Of a stretch of 64,000 bases of DNA, positions 55,683 through 64,000 are shown piece by piece (within the stretch, counting starts at the first letter, position 1; every line of letters begins with the position of its first letter). Below the pieces are notes generated by a model. The model ran no database searches. It had not been told where the DNA came from and saw only the letters and a list, made by a program, of their open reading frames with translations. The position numbers and the translations under genes were made by a program. Source of the DNA: Quillaja saponaria (Eukaryota > Streptophyta > Magnoliopsida > Fabales > Quillajaceae); the NCBI GenBank assembly GCA_029379385.1, contig CM055612.1, positions 3,596,001-3,660,000 of the forward strand. The letters run 5' to 3'.

Positions 55683-56542
55683 TATTAGAAATATAATATT
55701 ATTATATTGTGTAGTTCTACATTGTTTAGATATGAAAGTTTATGTTTTATTATTTACTATAAATAAAGCTTATGGGTGTAGGCTTTGAGATATCAATCAA
55801 GGGCACAATCCTTTCCTTATTCTATTTTATTTAACATGGTATCAGAGTGAGTTTGAAACTCAAGCTCGATCTTGGCCCAATTTTGAAAAGAACCTTAATT
55901 GTCTCTTTCTTTTATCTGACCACCACATAAAGAAAAAGAAAAAAAAAAAATGGGCTTTGCTGCCAGTTATCATTAAGCCTAGTTATTTATTTCATTCAAG
56001 TCTCATTATTTTTTTTCTATTTCTAATTATCTCTTTCATCTAAAAGACGGTTCACTTCCCTTTTCTTTTCAAGCCTATTTAGGATTTGATGGCTCAAAGA
56101 GTTTGACAGTTCAACAATATTTTCATAAACTTTTTGATGTGTCTCTTTCTAGCGGTGCTCTTTTTATTTTTCTGGAAAATCCCGTTGTATGTTTTTCCAA
56201 TGGTGCTCGGAAAATCTAGCTATGTCTCTTTCCAGTCAACACGAGTACTATTCATGGGTACTAGTATGTTCATCAAACGAATTGAAACTTCACCTAGATT
56301 GTTGTAAGTAAAGGGAAGTGTTGAGATTGGTAATTGGGTTTTATTTGTACAAGATTGAGCATTATATGCTTTCATCTTGAGGGGTAGTATTAAGAATATA
56401 ATATTATTATATTGTGTAGTCTCACATTGTTTAGATGTGGAAGTCTATGTTTTATTATTTACTATAAATAAAGCTTATGGGTGTAAAGTTTTGAAATATC
56501 AATCAAGGCCACAATCCTTTCCTTATTCTATTTTATTTAACA
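55683..56542 (+). mobile_element. TRIM retrotransposon with both LTRs
   Basis: Two direct repeats of 154-155 bases (55683-55836 and 56388-56542) are the LTRs, beginning TATTA and ending TTAACA. Immediately after the first is TGGTATCAGAGTG (from 55837), a primer-binding site complementary to initiator methionine tRNA. A purine tract TTGAGGGGTAG precedes the second LTR. The 5-base target duplication CTAAC flanks the element (55678-55682 and 56543-56547). At 860 bases with no coding region it is a terminal-repeat retrotransposon in miniature. It lies about 115 bases after the Myb/SANT gene stop. Confidence 0.92.
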
Positions 56543-57432
56543 CTAACAATTTCTTTCACAATGGTCAAGCAACAGTTTCCCGAAATTATAACAATGAACA
56601 GTGAAGGGTGATAGATATAATAGGGCAATTGAACTTTTTTTTTACTTAAATGATAACTATATAAAACATAGCCAAGTGTTTGCAGTACAGTGACTATAGG
56701 ATCAAGCTGACTGTATGCACTCGTTTGACCCAAGAACAACAATATTAGATGTGTTGTGTTCTTCATGTCTGCGCTCAGCTCTGCTTGTAAATAAGTTTCC
56801 TTTTTCTTTTTTACTAGTAGGAATCTGTGTAGGTTTGACTTTAGAACTGAGTAACAGGCTTAGTATTTGTTTTCTGTATTTAATTTCAAATCCTACTTGC
56901 TGTCCATAAATCTCATCAATTGTTGCTTTCTGCAAAAAGAAAAAGAAAAATCACTTTAATGGAGATAAATTCTGTATTCTGCCATGGTAATAGGCTAAAG
57001 AAAGAAGAATATTAGTAAGAGGTAACTTCAGCCAACAAAAATATGCTTTTCCCTCGACACCCTCTACCAAAAAAGCATCCACTCCACTCATTGATAATAA
57101 TAACTAACATAATTTGCAGCAACATCTTACAGATTCATTAATAAAAATAACACAAAGCAACTGATTCAGACTTTAATATTGTAAGTAAATGCATCTTGAT
57201 AAATTATGGCTTAGAAAATAAAACCAGATGATCTCTTGCAAACTGTGACAGGAGACGCATGGAAGCTATCCTATCAGATTTCAAGATATGAATAGAGAAT
57301 TGTACATGACAGATATTTCTATCCCATCTTAAACGCTGAGGTCACATTATCCAAACATGCAATCCATTGATAAACAAAATTGCAACTCATTCTTTAGAAG
57401 AATTGTAATTGTAGTACGAGACATACTCCTAA
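56543..57432. other. Spacer between the TRIM and the splicing-factor gene
   Basis: Between the TRIM and the stop codon of the SR140-type gene. The last few hundred bases are probably its 3'UTR on the minus strand. No gene is recognised. Confidence 0.5.
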
Positions 57433-63325
<5,893 letters not shown>

Positions 63326-64000
63326 CTGCAGTACAAATATCCATAGATGAACTCCACTGTTACAAAAGTATTTCGACCCAGCAATAAGATTATAGAAATG
63401 TTAGATTGACCATTTAACAAAAGGATCCTTGCAACTAGTCTTCACAGATGCAGTTGATTAGTAGCTTCTGATACTTCGACTAATCCAGTAAAATCGGGAA
63501 ATGGACAATAAATTCTCTTACTTTGCCTAAAATATTTACTGATATTTTAATCAGCCATGCAATCAATGCAGATTTAATTCAATGGATGGAGGTCATTGGG
63601 TTACTCCCAACTAGTATTCACAGATGCAGCTAATTAGTAGTTTCAGGTACTTCCACTGGATAGCCCAGTAAGCTCCGCCAAAGGAAAGAAAATTCTCTTA
63701 CTTTTTCTAAATGATTTAATGCAAACTTCAAGCCTATCATGAGGGCCTTGACAGCGCCCAGATATCCAGTGACCCAGGGGTGCTCCCTCAGCATAGTCTA
63801 ATCAAAAAGTCTCATCCTAACCCCACCAAGCATGCTAGTGAGAACCCAAGCATAAGCATAGAGCAATGAATGACTAGTACTAAGCCCTGAGACCATCAAT
63901 TCACTGTTGGAATTCATCTTAACTTTTAACATATCCAGTTAGAACAAGATTCTAGTCTACTCAAGGGCAATCTTCCTTTTAGAGACATATTCTGGAAAAC
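63326..64000 (-). other. Intron of the SR140-like gene with an internal direct repeat
   Basis: Upstream intron sequence with no exon that I can place. A segment of about 90-100 bases containing TTCACAGATGCAG and AATTCTCTTACTTT occurs twice, near 63439-63530 and 63615-63705. Confidence 0.6.

Overview
The window is nuclear DNA from a flowering plant, most likely a woody core eudicot; I cannot name the species. Genes are split by GT-AG introns, intergenic DNA is AT-rich, and the recognisable proteins are plant families. Nothing bacterial, viral or organellar stands out.

Layout. (1) 1-3754, + strand: last four exons of EMC4, an ER membrane complex subunit. (2) 4570-14238, + strand: three broken L-type lectin receptor kinase (LecRK) copies, L1-L3, with a stray copy of the EMC4 last exon between L2 and L3. 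(3) 15351-15653, +: a small cytochrome-b5-fold MAPR/steroid-binding protein. (4) 17654-18660, -: HAL3, phosphopantothenoylcysteine decarboxylase of CoA synthesis. (5) 20400-45508, - strand: nine more LecRK copies or remnants, L4-L12, mixed with a partial HAL3 copy, the 5' end of an OST48 gene, an orphan copy of the next gene's promoter, and several transposons. (6) About 46800-55570, +: a gene encoding four Myb/SANT-like DNA-binding repeats, preceded by a long 5'UTR intron. (7) 55683-56542: a complete TRIM retrotransposon. (8) 57433-63325, -: fourteen exons of an SR140/RRC1-type U2 snRNP-associated splicing factor; its 5' end lies beyond the window.

The main theme is birth and death of a clade-IX-like LecRK cluster. 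Of twelve LecRK loci only L10 and L12 are fully open, and they are near-identical recent duplicates. L4 is one frameshift from intact. L2 is split into a lectin reading frame and a membrane-kinase reading frame. The rest carry stops, frameshifts and deletions. Each duplication dragged along pieces of single-copy neighbours (EMC4 tail, HAL3 5' half, Myb/SANT promoter), so the duplication units can be read from these passengers. L3 is a mosaic of L1-like and L2-like sequence, and the kinase halves of L2 and L4 look homogenised although they are on opposite strands.

L10 and L12 would be plasma-membrane receptors with an extracellular legume-lectin domain and a cytoplasmic RD Ser/Thr kinase; by family they probably act in defence or cell-wall sensing. 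The flanking genes are housekeeping genes of ER membrane insertion, CoA synthesis and splicing, and show no sign of working with the cluster. Percent identities were not computed; all alignments are by eye.
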